The notes under the pieces: model-generated | What the model was told of the DNA's origin: nothing | Seen by the model: the letters and a program-made list of their open reading frames with translations, nothing else | Databases searched by the model: none | DNA from: Struthidea cinerea | Taxonomy: Eukaryota > Chordata > Aves > Passeriformes > Corcoracidae | Length of the DNA stretch: 64,000 nt | Reading direction: 5' to 3' | NCBI GenBank assembly: GCA_013397865.1 | Contig: VZTI01004555.1 | Location: 2,275,995 to 2,339,994, forward strand | Program-made: the position numbers and the translations under genes | Shown here: in pieces, positions 24,641 through 37,480 of the stretch | Numbering within the stretch: the first letter of the stretch is position 1 | Layout of the letters: each line of letters opens with the position of its first letter

Positions 24641-27600
24641 CTTTGGAAAAAAAAAAATCAAACCAAACAACAAAACGAAACACACCACCACAATCCAGTG
24701 TACCTTTGTTAAAATCCATCCAAATACACACCCTAGTTCCCTCAAACTAAATTGCTTTCCTGACTCCACTACTGTGAAACGGTTACAAATTCATCTTAAT
24801 TTAAATATGCATTCAGGATCCAGAAATATCAACCTGCAGCAATAATGATGAAAGAACTGCTCTGAGACTTCCACACAGCGTTGCAACAGCAACTAGCACA
24901 GCAGATGACAAACAAAGGGGAAACTGCAGCTAAGTTTGAGGCAACTCAGCCATTTCAGGGATACACCCATAGCCTTTGAATGCTGGTTATCTTCTTTTTG
25001 CTATTTACAATATTGCTATTATAAGCATCTAAAGTTGCCTTAGTTAAAATGAAAAATTGCATGCCTTCACCTTTGTCTTTTGAGCATTTTCTGAACTGCA
25101 GTGACTGCAGCTGCTGGGAAAAGTGGCCATGACTATTATTTCTATAGCTAGATTCAAGCAGAATCTTAAATTAAACACTAATTCTTTCATTTCTGAATTC
25201 ATGGAATTGCATTCTCCAGCTACTGTATTTATTTCCAAGCTTCACAGCTGCCAGGTTCGCTGCATAGTATGAAATTTGGATTAGGGATAAATATAAACCC
25301 AATTCTGCTTTTACATTAATCCTTTTTGCTGTCACTGGGACAGACAACAAACGGATATTTGTAGGTAAGGAGCATACACAAACAGTACAAACCTAAGTTT
25401 GGATTTTTTTGCGATCTTCACTTGAGGAACAAAAGGTCAGCACCTACCTTCAGGAGGCAATCGCAACTCCTGAAGCCCACCCCTTAGAGACCTAGCAGCT
25501 CTTTTTTTAGAACTCATACTTTTACTACTACCAAAAAAAAGGAAACCAACACCTCAACAAGTAAAACCTTGGACACAAACGAGCAGAAAAATCCCAAACA
25601 GGAGAAGCACAACACACATGCTCCTTCCTTCACAATCTCCCAAAGCACTTAGCCAGCCCCCAAAAATCCCCACGTATAAGCTCAGCTAAGAGTTCAACAA
25701 TACTTTTTTCTCTCTGGTAGCAAAGCCTAAGCAGCTCCTACTCTCCCATCCCTGGCCAAGGTGGCTGCACTCTTATTGAGCATCAACACAACCCTTTGTG
25801 GAGTCACAAACCAGGTCATGATAGAGGATGGAGGGGAGAGGCAACTCAAAACCACAATTTCAACTGTTTAGGGCATGATGGAGAGAAGGGACTTAAAAAG
25901 CAGCTTTTCGGACGCTGAGTACATACCAGGCTACATCCTCTGCCTCACTGCTGCTGCCTGAGGAAGGGTGCCTGCGTGCTGGGGAGGACGTGACTCTCAA
26001 GTATCTCTGAAGCAATATTCCCTTCCATTTTAAATGCATCCTGTTAAATAGGGGCTTTATTTTCTAAAAGGGAGATTTTAAGATCAATGCTTTCCCCAGT
26101 CTACACTCTCCCATTTGTGGTTTTCTGCTCACATTTATTTAGTGCTAGGGCACTCTACACCCCATGGAAAATGAGAGCTAATGACGATAGCGATGGAGTA
26201 GTATGTCCACAGAATTCACAGGACAAAATAAGTAAGACAAGGGTGAAAGGCTATGCCCAAACAGAAGCTCTTCTTAAAACAGCTATGGCTCAGCTACACA
26301 CTGAAAACAGAGACCAGCCACACAAATCATGATCAGACACATGCAGTTACCTTAGAAGACATTTTCATTTCCTTTATTCTGATAGTCATTTTAAATTAGA
26401 AAAGAGACAAAATAGATTTCCAAGCTTACTCAACATTCCCTTCAGAAGAAAATCTAAAGAGTAATCCAGAATCCATTTTATGCAAAGATTAACCCATGAA
26501 CTAAAGCTGGAGACAGACTCTGGCCACTTAAACCTGCAACCTGCCCTCAGAAATTTTGGCATTCACCATCACAAAAGAAGAGTGAGAAGAGCTACCAAAA
26601 CTCACTTGCACCCTAAGAAGGCTGCTAACACACTAAGGACCAGGGCATACTTTAAAATGTGGTTGGGATGTGGGCTTTTGAAATCCTGAATGCCAACTCG
26701 TAACTTCTTAGGGTGGAGCACCACACGCTCACAAACAGTCACCCAGCCTGTGGCACAGTTAACTAAACCTTGCCCATCCAAACACCACAGGGTTAATATC
26801 TTTAGTAACCATAGCAACCAGCACTTCTTCCTCCATCAGAGCCGGCACATTACTGCCTTCCCAGCATCAGGTTTTGCAGCACATTTAGGGACTGCTCTCT
26901 TTCCCCACAACCACAGGGTTTGGCCAAGCACATTAGGAGGGTGTTGGAGCACTCAGCTGTTTCACCTAATTCTGGCATTTCTCTGTCCCCATGTCTCCTG
27001 GGTCTATTTCCCCTCCACAGAGGGAAGGAGGATGTCTGAATTCCCTCCATGTGCGCCAAGGCACGCATAATGTAATGCAGGGAGCCAGCTGCAGCCTCAA
27101 AAGAGGCGATGCCACAGGATAACATAGGAAGGGACTGGTGAATGTCGAAGTTGGCAACGCCAGTCAACCATCAGGTCAAACAGAAGCAGCACTGCAAGAC
27201 CAGAAGATCCAGCTGCCATCCATGATGCAGTGTCCCACAGGTATTAGGAACAGTGTCTGCCTGCTCAGTGACACCCCATAAACTGTAAATCCACTGGAGA
27301 TATCCACCAAGATATCAGTGAGAAAACAAAACTCCCATCTGGCAGCACACATATTCTGTCAGGAAGAGAGAAGAAAAATTACTTTCAAAGCAGAGCTTAA
27401 CACTACCAAAACAATACATCTTTCCTTCTTGTAGTTCACCTTTGAACTGCAGATGCATAAAAGCAATAATCACATCCTACCCTTTCTCCCAGTGTCCATG
27501 CCTCGCTCCTGGGCAGCTGCAGCATGCCAACACTTGCTCATTTCTAAACCAAGCCAAAGTCATTTTTTTGGTTCCACTCACTGGCGCACTTGGCACAGAG

Positions 27601-30600
27601 AGACACTGCTGTTTTATTAATAGCTTCACGCTGGCCCAGCTCGATCCTGTGCAGGGTTTCCACAGCATCATTACAATGCATTTTTCACTATTTGCCCTCC
27701 TCCTTCACCACGTGCCACTCCAAGAGAGCAGATGCCTGTCTTCCACCTAGCTGCTCCTGCTCCTCAATGTCACCTTGCTCAAGGCATCATTCTTCCTCCC
27801 ATGTCGTTCCCCACCCTCTGTGACAGAGTCCCAGCACAGCCAGAACAGCTGCTCTCCATGGCACCAAGTCCACAGAGCCTCTCGGAGTCTCACTTCGAGA
27901 GCAAGTTCTTTGTGAGAGGTGTGACCCCAGCCACAGCACAGGGTATTTGGAGCAGAACTAGAAGGGGAGCACAGTTATTTTAAGTCCAAATGTTCAGTTA
28001 CTGCACAGTGACATTTCTTTCTTTCTTCTTCAAAAGAGACAGGACAAACTCCTAGTTTCGGGCTAACTTTGTGACTGCTGTGGTGGCACTGCTATGCAAG
28101 TGACCCCTCAAAGGCAGAAGTCTGGCTGGACCATGCTGGCAGCATTCAACTTTGGTATTAATACAGGCAAGGCAATAAGTGGTTTGTATCCAGGATTAAT
28201 GGTGAACAAGGCACAGGATAAAAAACAATCAGCAATGTGCCAACACATACTTTTGTTTTCATCTTCTCTATTACATCCATCACTTCACGACATCCAGGTA
28301 AAAGGTCTCTCCAGTGTGATTAAAACATTTCTTCAACACACAGGATGCATGAGACCCAAACAAGCTTTCAACTAAATTGTGTGAGCCTGGAGCATCAGGT
28401 ATGCAGATATTTACCAGGTCTTGGCTGACACACTGGTCTTGCCAGGATTCATTTCAGCAGCTTACAGGAGACCCTCTCACAACCTCCCAACAGTTTGGCC
28501 ATCCCTCTGCCAAACCCACCAGGTGCACTGAGTGTTGTCACAGATCTGCTCAGTGTTTTTTAGCACAGATTCCCTTTTAACAAGGATGGGTTGCACAAGT
28601 TCCGCTGATTGCACAGAACTCTCCTGCTCACAAGAGCTACAGTTCACTCTGACGAAGAGCTAACATGTGCTGCACTACTTCCATCTTCATGCTGAGCCCC
28701 AGCCACAGGAACAGAGAAGAGTCCTGTGACTTACAGGCATAGGATGGATTAAAGGTTTTGGAGTACAAATGAAAGTAATCATAGGTACCAACGTGCTGCT
28801 GATTGGAAGGATTTGTTCACCCACACTTCAGCCTGAACAGCAGTATTCAAACGGATGTGCTAGCTGGGACTCACAGACGTACAGCCCAAGGGGCTACGCC
28901 AAGCTCCTGGAGACCACAGCTCCTTCCACTTGCAATTTCACACTGCCAATGAATGATCTCCCCCCACAAAGGATAATACACATCACAAAAACCCATGGTT
29001 TAAAAAGGCATAAAGAAATACAAGAATCCATCACTTCCCTGGATAACTTCCAGTAGTCTATCACCAAAAAAACCTCCACACACTCGGACATTTCATTTCA
29101 GTCTGTGTGGGCTTATTTTGCAGCCATCTATTTGTATTATGTGTGTCTCTTATTATGTCAAAATTTCTCTTTGAGAGAATAATTGACAATAGTCCCCTTT
29201 CAGTCTCTTTTCAGTAAGCTAAACAGATGGAGTTTGCTTCATCTTCTGTTTCCAAATTGTTTCAGCAGCTCCTGTCTCCATCCTTTTCTCAATTTTTAAA
29301 CACAAAAGCCAAGGTTCATTCCCCTGAATGCTGCTGGGTGGAGAGGCAGCAAACTGTTCCAGTGACTACGTCACTCTTTACACCCACATCATCTTCTGGG
29401 TCAAGCAGGACACTGGGAAGCTTTGCTGAATTACCTGCCCACTGCTTCCCCAAGATTGCTCTCTAAACCCTTTCCAAACATCAGGCTGATGTAGAAGGCC
29501 AGAGATTTCAGTACTGAGATTCATAACCCTGCAGTTGGATCATTAAGAGCCCATTACATTGGCAGTAGTCCAAGTTAGGAAAAGACCCAAAGCACTCTAC
29601 AAGACTGTCAGTAGCATTAATTTTAGTTACCATCCTGTCAGTCCATGGCTCATCCACAATTCCATATCAATTCCCACATCACTGATGGAAATGCTGATCA
29701 TCACCAGTCCTCTCACACATCCCCATGGACATCATTTAATTAGGATTCACTATCAACAATGCCAAGGCTTGTCAGTGAATTTGAGAGTCGCTGGAGAGAC
29801 CTCCTGTCCCCTGATGTTCTTTCATCATAAACCATAAAGCAGATTAGGGAACTCTGCTTGTGATACATTTAGTAAGTGCTCTACAGCCACTGCAGAGCAC
29901 TGGTGTTTTGGAGGAAGTTCCCATCTTTTGCAAGGAAGGGGGACTGAATCATGCTCTCATGCAATCAGTGCCTAACAGCTCTCTTGAATACATTAGAGCA
30001 ATAAACTTATTTCTACCAATCAATCCATTTTTAGTCTCAAAAAAACAAAAGCACCTACCTTCAGCAGGATTTGTTTTTCACAGTTCATTTTTAAGAAATG
30101 CCAAATAGAAGCAGGAATATCTGATTCCTTTCAAAAGGATCAGCTCAGATTGACACAAAACAAAGCTATGACCAACCAGCCCCCTGCCCTGTTCTTTCAT
30201 TCCCTGCACAGCTGCCCTCTCCCCATCTGCCACCCCAAGGTCCCCTCAGCCAACTCTCACAATGCTCCTTTGGATTTTTACTACTACATCTAGATGCTTA
30301 ATTTCCTAACTCCATCCCTCTGCATCAATTAGGCACCTGGGAGGTACTTTTTGTGCCATGTATATAGTGCAACAGCCTCATACTTCACTTCCCCAAACTC
30401 CATATGAAATTTCCTTCATTTTTTTGCTGTACCTCTTTTGGAAGGTGAACTCGCTGATGAGTTTATACTCTTACTAAAATTTTCAATATTTTGAGAAATT
30501 CCTTCTTGCCCTCCCCTCCTGTATTCACGTTGTTTTCCGCAACTTTTTTACTATACTAGCAGACAACTACCACCTAGTTTTTATCAATGTCGTATTACTT

Positions 30601-31337
30601 TTTAAATTATCTCTTATGTTCATGACATCTTCTTAGCCAATATTATATCCTCTCTATGCTCCATGAGTATATTTTTGTGCCAATTACCACAGAATACTCA
30701 GTTACAGATTATTTTACTCAATTCCACATATCTTCTCTCCTTTTTCCTCCTCCATTGTCTTTCCTCTTCAAGAAACCTGTTTCCTATCAGGCAGGAGTTA
30801 TAGGTTCCAAAGCTGAGCTAAGATTCAAAAGACATTCAGACTTGAGAGGCAGCTACAGGAAACCTGTGTCACAGACAAATCCACGAACGGTCATTCCTTT
30901 TCGTGGCAGCAACCATTTCTTGCTGTTACACCTTTTAAGGGGTTTTCAGCTGTAGATAACTGTCAAATGCATTCCGCTCCTCATCAGTCTTACTTATTTC
31001 AGCATCCAACAGCCAGCAGGAAGCAGACTAGGAGAGAAGGCAAACATGATCCTTACAAAGTCCTTTTTATCTGCAGATCACAGTACCATCATCCTTCTGT
31101 AATTTAAGGGGCAACTTGCTCCGTGGAACAAATGCCCCAGGGCAGAGCACAGGCCTTTCATGACAGAGCCGGTTTGTGCACAATCTCTGCTGCCTTAATT
31201 TGCAAATGCTACTACATCTTCACATGTGCCTTATGATGCATCCTAGCCCTTGGGTCTAGGGGATTTACTTAATAGCACCACCACAAAAACTGCAGAGGAA
31301 CAGGATTCTCATTCTTGGTCCCAGAATCAGAAAGGAT

Positions 31338-31353
31338 AAAAAAAAAAAAAAAA
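31338..31353. repeat. Poly(A) run, 16 bases
   Basis: A homopolymer on the plus strand (U run in the RCOR1 transcript). No retroposon body was recognised before it. Confidence 0.9.
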
Positions 31354-31510
31354 CAAGGTATAAGCACAAAGTCAAAATTAGCTCTTTTCAGCTCCCTCTC
31401 CCAAAAGCACTTAGGTTTAGCTACTGCATTCAAACAGCAGCCCTTTAATCAAGGAGTCCTACTTATTCATGAGGAGAACTGTAGCTAGACAAGCCTTTCA
31501 AACACTAGTT

Positions 31511-31524
31511 CTGCCATCTGGCAG
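31511..31524 (-). promoter_or_regulatory. Weak CTCF-like motif / near palindrome
   Basis: The plus strand reads CTGCCATCTGGCAG, two 6-base arms around two central bases. On the minus strand, CTGCCAGATGGCAG fits 12 of 14 CTCF core positions. It lies about 0.5 kb downstream (in gene direction) of the 32.1 kb exon. Matches of this quality are common by chance. Confidence 0.25.
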
Positions 31525-31693
31525 CAGCACTGAGACTTGTTCCCAGACACACACAGAGTGCTGTTAATTGCCCTCACGTGGAATTCCAAGGCACTGCAAT
31601 TGTTCTGGCATTTAAAACCACCACGGGCTCCAGATGTGGATTTGTCTTTGTGGAGGAAAAGGTACTGCTAATTACCAAATATTTCGTGGGCCT

Positions 31694-31707
31694 CCCCCCC
31701 CCCCCCC
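31694..31707. repeat. Poly(C) run, 14 bases (poly-G in the RCOR1 transcript)
   Basis: An uninterrupted C run on the plus strand about 360 bases downstream of the donor of the 32.1 kb exon. In the pre-mRNA it is a 14-G run, which can bind hnRNP H/F-type factors or take part in a G-quadruplex. Long G runs also mutate and mis-assemble readily, so the exact length is uncertain. Confidence 0.85.
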
Positions 31708-32064
31708 AATACTTTTCATTCTGCTCTCCCCTGTTACTTCTGTTGTCTTCTACAGCACCAGCAGCAAAAAAAGCAGATTGTGTAGGCCGGCAGATGAGTA
31801 TCTTAAGGAATTCATATCTAGGAATAATGTGTGTCACATTTCTCCTGCTTTCCCTGCACCCGTGGATTTGACACTGAGCAGCTGCCCAGTGGAGAACAAT
31901 GATCATCTGGGAGACTGCTTTGTAAGCTTTTCTTTTTTCAAATTAATTTCAATTTATAATGGAAAGGTCACAGACATAACCTCTCTACCAAAAGTAGCAA
32001 CTTTGCATTCCTGAAGTGATACATGGAAGGAAAGATGGGAATAAAAGTAGTTGAACAGACTTAC

Positions 32065-32148
32065 ATTTTGCTTCAGACAGATTCTGGTTAGGTGACCAGA
32101 CCAGCATGCCGAGATTCTCTCTCTCCTGACTTCGCCTTGCAAGTTTGG
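32065..32148 (-). CDS. RCOR1: RCOR1 internal exon (84 nt), start of the ELM2 domain
   Basis: This is probably coding exon 2. The acceptor reads TTTTAAG before CCAAAC and the donor is T|GTAAGT. The exon opens with the last two bases of a codon (phase 1), carries 27 whole codons and ends with one base (phase 1). It translates as KLARRSQEREN followed by LGMLVWSPNQNLSEAK. The family sequence has RRSQERDNLGML here, so the only difference I notice is a conservative E for D. The segment enters the ELM2 domain, which with SANT1 recruits HDAC1/2. The closing T joins the TG of the next exon to give the leucine of LDEYIA, which confirms the splice. The intron upstream runs past the window edge. Confidence 0.95.
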
Positions 32149-32930
32149 CTTAAAAGAAAACAGACACAAACCAAGTTACAGAGAAAGTAATTTCAGATGC
32201 AAAATGGATACAAAAACAACTTATCACACATCTGCAACTTTTAATCAAGATATAAAACCCATCCACAGAGTTAAAACCCCGTCTTCCCATTCCGACCTGA
32301 GGCTTTTCCTTGTTTCTTCAATGCATCACCCTCTATATAACATGACAGATACCGCACACTCTCATGCAGTACACTAGGCAGAATACGTTAGATCTAAATT
32401 AAAAGTTAATTAATGTTTCTCTTCCAGCACACTTGATTATTTTTCTTCCAGCCATCATTAAATGAAAAAGGGAGGAGCTAGGCTCAGGCAGCAGGCTCCA
32501 AGCCCTGGACATCATGAGACTGTAGTCTGCAGACAGATTAACACTTCAGGGTAGGCATATGCATAAAACCTCCCACATTACACTTCTGAGCACCTCCTGC
32601 ACCATCCCAGCAGCCCTTCTGTGCCTCCATCCCCCCATACAATCAGGAATGCCCACCCAGGTGACACTGGGTCCCCCAGGTCACAATCAGGTCCTAGTCT
32701 CAACTGCTCCAGAGAAATCCAAATGCATTCACAACCACGTTGAGACACATACCCACGCTCAGACAACAAGTCTGTTTTTAACCAGCGTAACACCTGGCTG
32801 GCAGGAGAGCTCTAAAAGTCTCAAGTGAAGATCCACAGCTGCACAGTTAGAAAATGCAACTTCAAACTAAGGTATGTTTCAAGAGCAAGCTCTTGCCAAT
32901 TCCGCTGATGTTCAGTCACACGCAGTCAAA

Positions 32931-32972
32931 AGAGGAGGAGGAGGAAGAGGACAAGAAAAAGAGAAAAAAAGA
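32931..32972. repeat. Purine-rich GAGGAG/AAGAAA tract
   Basis: A G/A-only stretch with GAGGAG and AAGAAAAAGAG words on the plus strand (polypyrimidine in the transcript). An AP-1-like TGAGTCA lies just after it, near 32985. It is a simple low-complexity tract; its glutamate/lysine-rich open frame is an artefact. Confidence 0.7.
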
Positions 32973-34391
32973 AACTCCCTCCTTTGAGTCAGCACACACA
33001 CAGCCGGCCCAAGCCCCCGCCCTGGCAGAGAGAAACTTGCAAATCTTGTTATGAGTGAGTACCTACAGTACTATTTCCCCTAGAAAATGTCACATAATGC
33101 TCAAGTTTTATGCAATATTTCAACACAATGCTATTTTCTCTGTGCTGTGCAATTAGACATATAACCACCACTTCATGATGCATTAAAACAGGTCAGAAAA
33201 GATCTAGTAACACAAAATTACATTACAGTCCTATGAACACTCAGTTTCACCACTGTTTTTAACCTGAAATCTGCTCAGCTAAGAACAGTCAGGGTTTAGA
33301 TGACAAAAATATTTTAACATTAAATTTAGAGCACAAATAGCATGTATTAAAAATAACCACCTGTTGGCAACATATTTACACTGAACTAGCAGTTTTTTTC
33401 ATGATAGACACCATTATTTTTCACTCAGTTTTTGGGAAGATTTTTTGGCTTTTTTAGTAAGGCTAGCAGAAGAGGGGCCTCAGAGCAGAGTGGCTGTTAC
33501 ATCCCTTTACAGCACCATTCCAAGCATAGCTGCAGTGCTCACCAACACTATCCCGTGCTTCTGGACAAGGAATACCAGGATGAATTCTAACACTCAGAAC
33601 TTCAGTGACAAAGCTATAAAGATAATTCAATTTAATCTGTTGTATATTTCATGCAAAAATAGCCACATAAGAAGGGCAAGGGTTACTCTTTTTTTAGGAG
33701 AACAGATCAATTTAGGATCAATGGGGTTTGCTTGTTTAAGCAACTGCAGTTAAACCAGTGCAACCTGTGTTTAGAGAAGCTGTGTACTGGCAGACAAGAA
33801 GATCTGACATTTCAGGTAATCCTGCACTTTCCTTTAGCTACCCACCAGATACTTGTAAAGTCTCTGCGACAGCCATTAGTTCCATATCACAGTTGTTGTG
33901 GGAGCAAACACTCTGTAATCACTTTCCCACTGTTAGCTTTCCCATTTGTCCCAAGTCTGTCAGGAATCATGGTTGCTTCCTCCAAGAGGAAGACCTTCTG
34001 CTACAAGAAGCACTCCCTAAATTTTGTTCCACTATCAGAATTCACAGGGAATACAAACTTCCACTGCCTTTACCCAGGCAGAGAAGTGCAGCCCCAATCA
34101 GGCACAGTATCATGTTGCTTTTTCCACAGCAGTTCCCATCCCTCTTTTTTTTCCTACTCCTAGAACATACCCCTACTCTACAGACTATATGCTAAAACAC
34201 AGGAGAAAAACCAATCCAGCTTAAAATTCACTTTGTGAAGAATTTGTTCTTTTTAAAGTTTGTCCCATTTTACAGATGTGGTTTACTGCACAAGCCCAAA
34301 AAGTTCTACTGTGCAAGGGAGGAGATGAAGCAGGGCAGAACACATTTATATCAATATTATTCTAAAAAGTTATGGGGGCTTTTGGGTTCTT

Positions 34392-34402
34392 CCCCCCCCC
34401 CC
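34392..34402. repeat. Poly(C) run, 11 bases
   Basis: A second C run of the plus strand (poly-G in the RCOR1 transcript), 2.2 kb upstream of the 32.1 kb exon in gene direction. It is a simple homopolymer with no adjacent element recognised. Confidence 0.85.
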
Positions 34403-37400
34403 ACGGAGCTGTGAGGACACATCTCAGAACCAGTGTGCAGAAATACCTTGATTTGCACAGGAGAGCAACAACACGACAGAGGCTCTCCATCCCTGGGGGA
34501 TCCCTGAGCTGATGCAAAAGCCTGTCACATACAAGAGCAGCACACTGCAAGGCGTGAAACCCTGATCCACAGCAGCTAAGGCTCTCCCCACAAGCTAAGT
34601 CAGGACACCTGACAGGGAAAGGGAAACAGGGATGTCTCCAAACAGAACTACCAAAGGTCACTGTACCAGTGTACACACATCAAGTCCCCCTACAGGTCAG
34701 AAAGTACCTTCCCTGTCCTTCTGACCCCTCCCCAGTTTCAAGTTAGCCATTAATAACTGGCATCAGTACAGAAGGAAATACGATGGTTCAACAGCATCAC
34801 TGCAAAAGAGAGCATGGGAAGTTGTTTCCCCTTCTACCATTACTTGACAAACCAAAACAGGAGATCCACCTGAGCTTTACAAAAAAATAAAAGTAATCCA
34901 ACAAAAAAGCTGTCAGCTTTAACTCAATACCAGTTCCTAATTTTCTACCACATACCCTTAGTGACAAGGAAGAACAATAAGGAAGCAGGGACAGCCAGAA
35001 CACGTCCCTCAACCACAGCACCAGTTTAAACTGTTTCAAGGATCACAGATGGGATGGACACCATACACGAGGAGAGCGCAGGAAGGCAAAACCCTGTCTG
35101 CAAGCAGGAGCCCAGCACTGTGCAGCTCCAGCCTGACACATCACGTTTTATTTTTCTTCCCCAAGTTAGAGAAGAAACATGCCAGCATAAACTCAGTGGG
35201 AGCAGAGGCCTCTCAAAGAGCCACCAATCACTCTGTCATCTGTTATTTCGCTTCTGTGCAAGGCAGCAGTGCCAGCTCCCACTTGAGTTCCTGCACTTTG
35301 AGGGACCTGCTTCATCTCACAGCTCTCCCCAAGGATGCTGCACCATCCAGCCACAGCTGTGAGCCATTCAAGCACTTTACATTTCCTTTTGACACCTGTA
35401 CTGACCCCTTGGAGAAATGATCCTCACCTCCTGCAGATGTCAAGACACATTTTGCTTCCAGTTCCATCCTGAGCAAGTCAAAGTGAGGCTTGGGCAGGAT
35501 GCCTCCAGCATTCTTCCTTCTCCATAACCCTTTCAGGAGTCTCTGATGTTTTTCCTGTTGCTGTTTGCACAAGGCATTTCAGAGCTACTGAAACCCTCTG
35601 GATTTCAAAGCAAAGCACACTAACACATGACCATGTGAGAGCACTGCAACACACATCATGAAGAGATGGACCCTGCTCTAGCCAGCTCCTTCTGTTATTC
35701 AGAATCTGCAAAAGGTAACTCAGAGAAGTAGGTCCGTGATCAGACGCTTGTTACAAATACACACTCCTGTACCTTCTCTGGAAAGCAAACATGAGCCTTA
35801 AATCAAAGTGTAAAAGCACTTGCCTTAGAACTACGGGGAATTCTTCAGGTACTGATCTTTTGCAAAACAACAGGTAAGAAAATACCTCCAGATCTGAACA
35901 GCGCCTTTCATGGAGTTAATAAAGTTTATACAACAACTGAAATACCCACGGATAAGGTAAGGATGGCAAGATTCCCACCTACAAAAGCTACTGCTTTACT
36001 AACTGCACTTACTGATCCCCCCCAACCGGTACTGACTCATTTTTAAATCACATGTTGCAGATTTAAAAAGAAAGTGTAAGAAACATCTCTTCCTTTTAAT
36101 ATGCAAGCCTGAGCATTATATATCAAACATGCATTGTATAATATCCAAAGGTGAATAGATGCTTTTATTGTTTGGAAGAGCTGGAGCTGCCGTATAATAA
36201 TTTAACTACTGAATGCTTCTTAAAGCAGTTTTGGATCAAGTCTAATGTACTTACTTCTACTGAAGTGAGATTAAACAAGTGCTTCCATTCCCAACCCTGC
36301 ATTTTCTTTCTCAAAGCAAAACTTAAATTTATTGCATAGTGTAAAATCCCCTGTTTACAGTACCCATGATGGCTGTTAAACAAAATAAGACAACAGAGGC
36401 ACGGGCTCCCGCTGTACAAAAAACCTCTCTCTTACGGGTTCATTGGTATGACTCAGGCTCACGGTGTAATTGTAAATGCACAGCTGTGATACAACAGCAC
36501 ACCTATGTGACACATGAGAATTCAAACAAAACTCAGAGTCAGAAGAAAAGTTTCTTCCACCTTCCCTCCCCACTACTAGCACTGGTGTCTCAAGCAGCAA
36601 CTCAAAGACATTTGAAGAACTTTGCTGCTCATCTCCACTTCCTTCTGCATGTGACTTCTCCCTGAGTCAGCAGCTAATGCCTGTGATCCCCTTTCATTCG
36701 TGTTTTCCAAGGACTGCCTAGTCATAGCAGCTGGTACCTCATAGAAATACCATCACTGTACACACTATAGCAGCATTAAATGAAACAGAACTGGAATCCT
36801 GAAAACTGAGAAACATTTTTTAATTAAAAAGTTATAAATGAAGCAGCAGTTAGCTCTTCCTATACATGACTACACCCGGCTGGCACTATAATCTATATGC
36901 AAATAAAGTTCTGAGGGCATTTTAGTATCTGCCTAGGGAAACAGAAGCGACTATTTAGGTTTCCACACAGAGCAGCAGCATTGGAAACATAGGGTGAAGG
37001 GCCCTACTGCCTCAAAATGACTGGTGCTGCGCTACAAAACCCCACGGTATCACACATTACAACTGTGTGCAAAATATTGCTTTAAAAATTACCCAGTTAA
37101 AGATTAATCATCCAGCAATGATTACAAAGGTCACTTTGCAGTGATAAAAATTATTACCATTAGAAGAGCTGAAAGAGAAAAAGAGAAAAAGCATAGATAG
37201 CAATAGTTTCCTTTTCTTTAAGGTAATCAAGTACAACCCATCCTAAGTTTGAACTTCGCATCTTTGTATTTTTGTTTTTAAACCTTTTAATAACACATCT
37301 GATCCAAGATGACTTTCCAGTTTAAGAGCTAGCAGTAACGCAAAATCTGTGGCCTACATTCTGCCCACAGCCCAGGCCAGACCGAACAATAAAGCCAGAA

Positions 37401-37466
37401 CAGATGTTGAGGCCTCGCCTTTTATTTTTTCTTCTTGAATAATAAGAGTCCACTCATTCTCTCCTG

Positions 37467-37480
37467 CAAGCAGGTGGCAC
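37467..37480 (+). promoter_or_regulatory. CTCF-like motif (plus orientation)
   Basis: CAAGCAGGTGGCAC fits the CTCF core consensus at 13 of 14 positions with an intact AGGTGGCAC core. The local sequence is not CpG-rich. It points away from the motif at 19514 (divergent pair). Chance expectation is about one such hit in the window. Confidence 0.35.

Larger units (their letters stand above)
14436..32064 (-). other. RCOR1 intron (17.6 kb) between the first two ELM2 exons in the window
   Basis: A phase-1 intron. It contains simple tracts (19271-19325, 31338-31353, 31694-31707), a CTCF-like motif at 19514-19527, exon-like segments at 23.2-24.6 kb, and otherwise single-copy text. I recognised no further CR1 copy in it. 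No known gene was found on either strand; the many 60-120 codon open frames show no domain that I recognise. Confidence 0.8.

Noticed and set aside
24404..24769. 121-codon minus-strand frame with a hydrophobic run and a Lys/Glu-rich segment
   Set aside because: The hydrophobic part is translation of a T-rich intron tract and the frame crosses plausible splice borders; only the short exon-like pieces inside it are kept as candidates.
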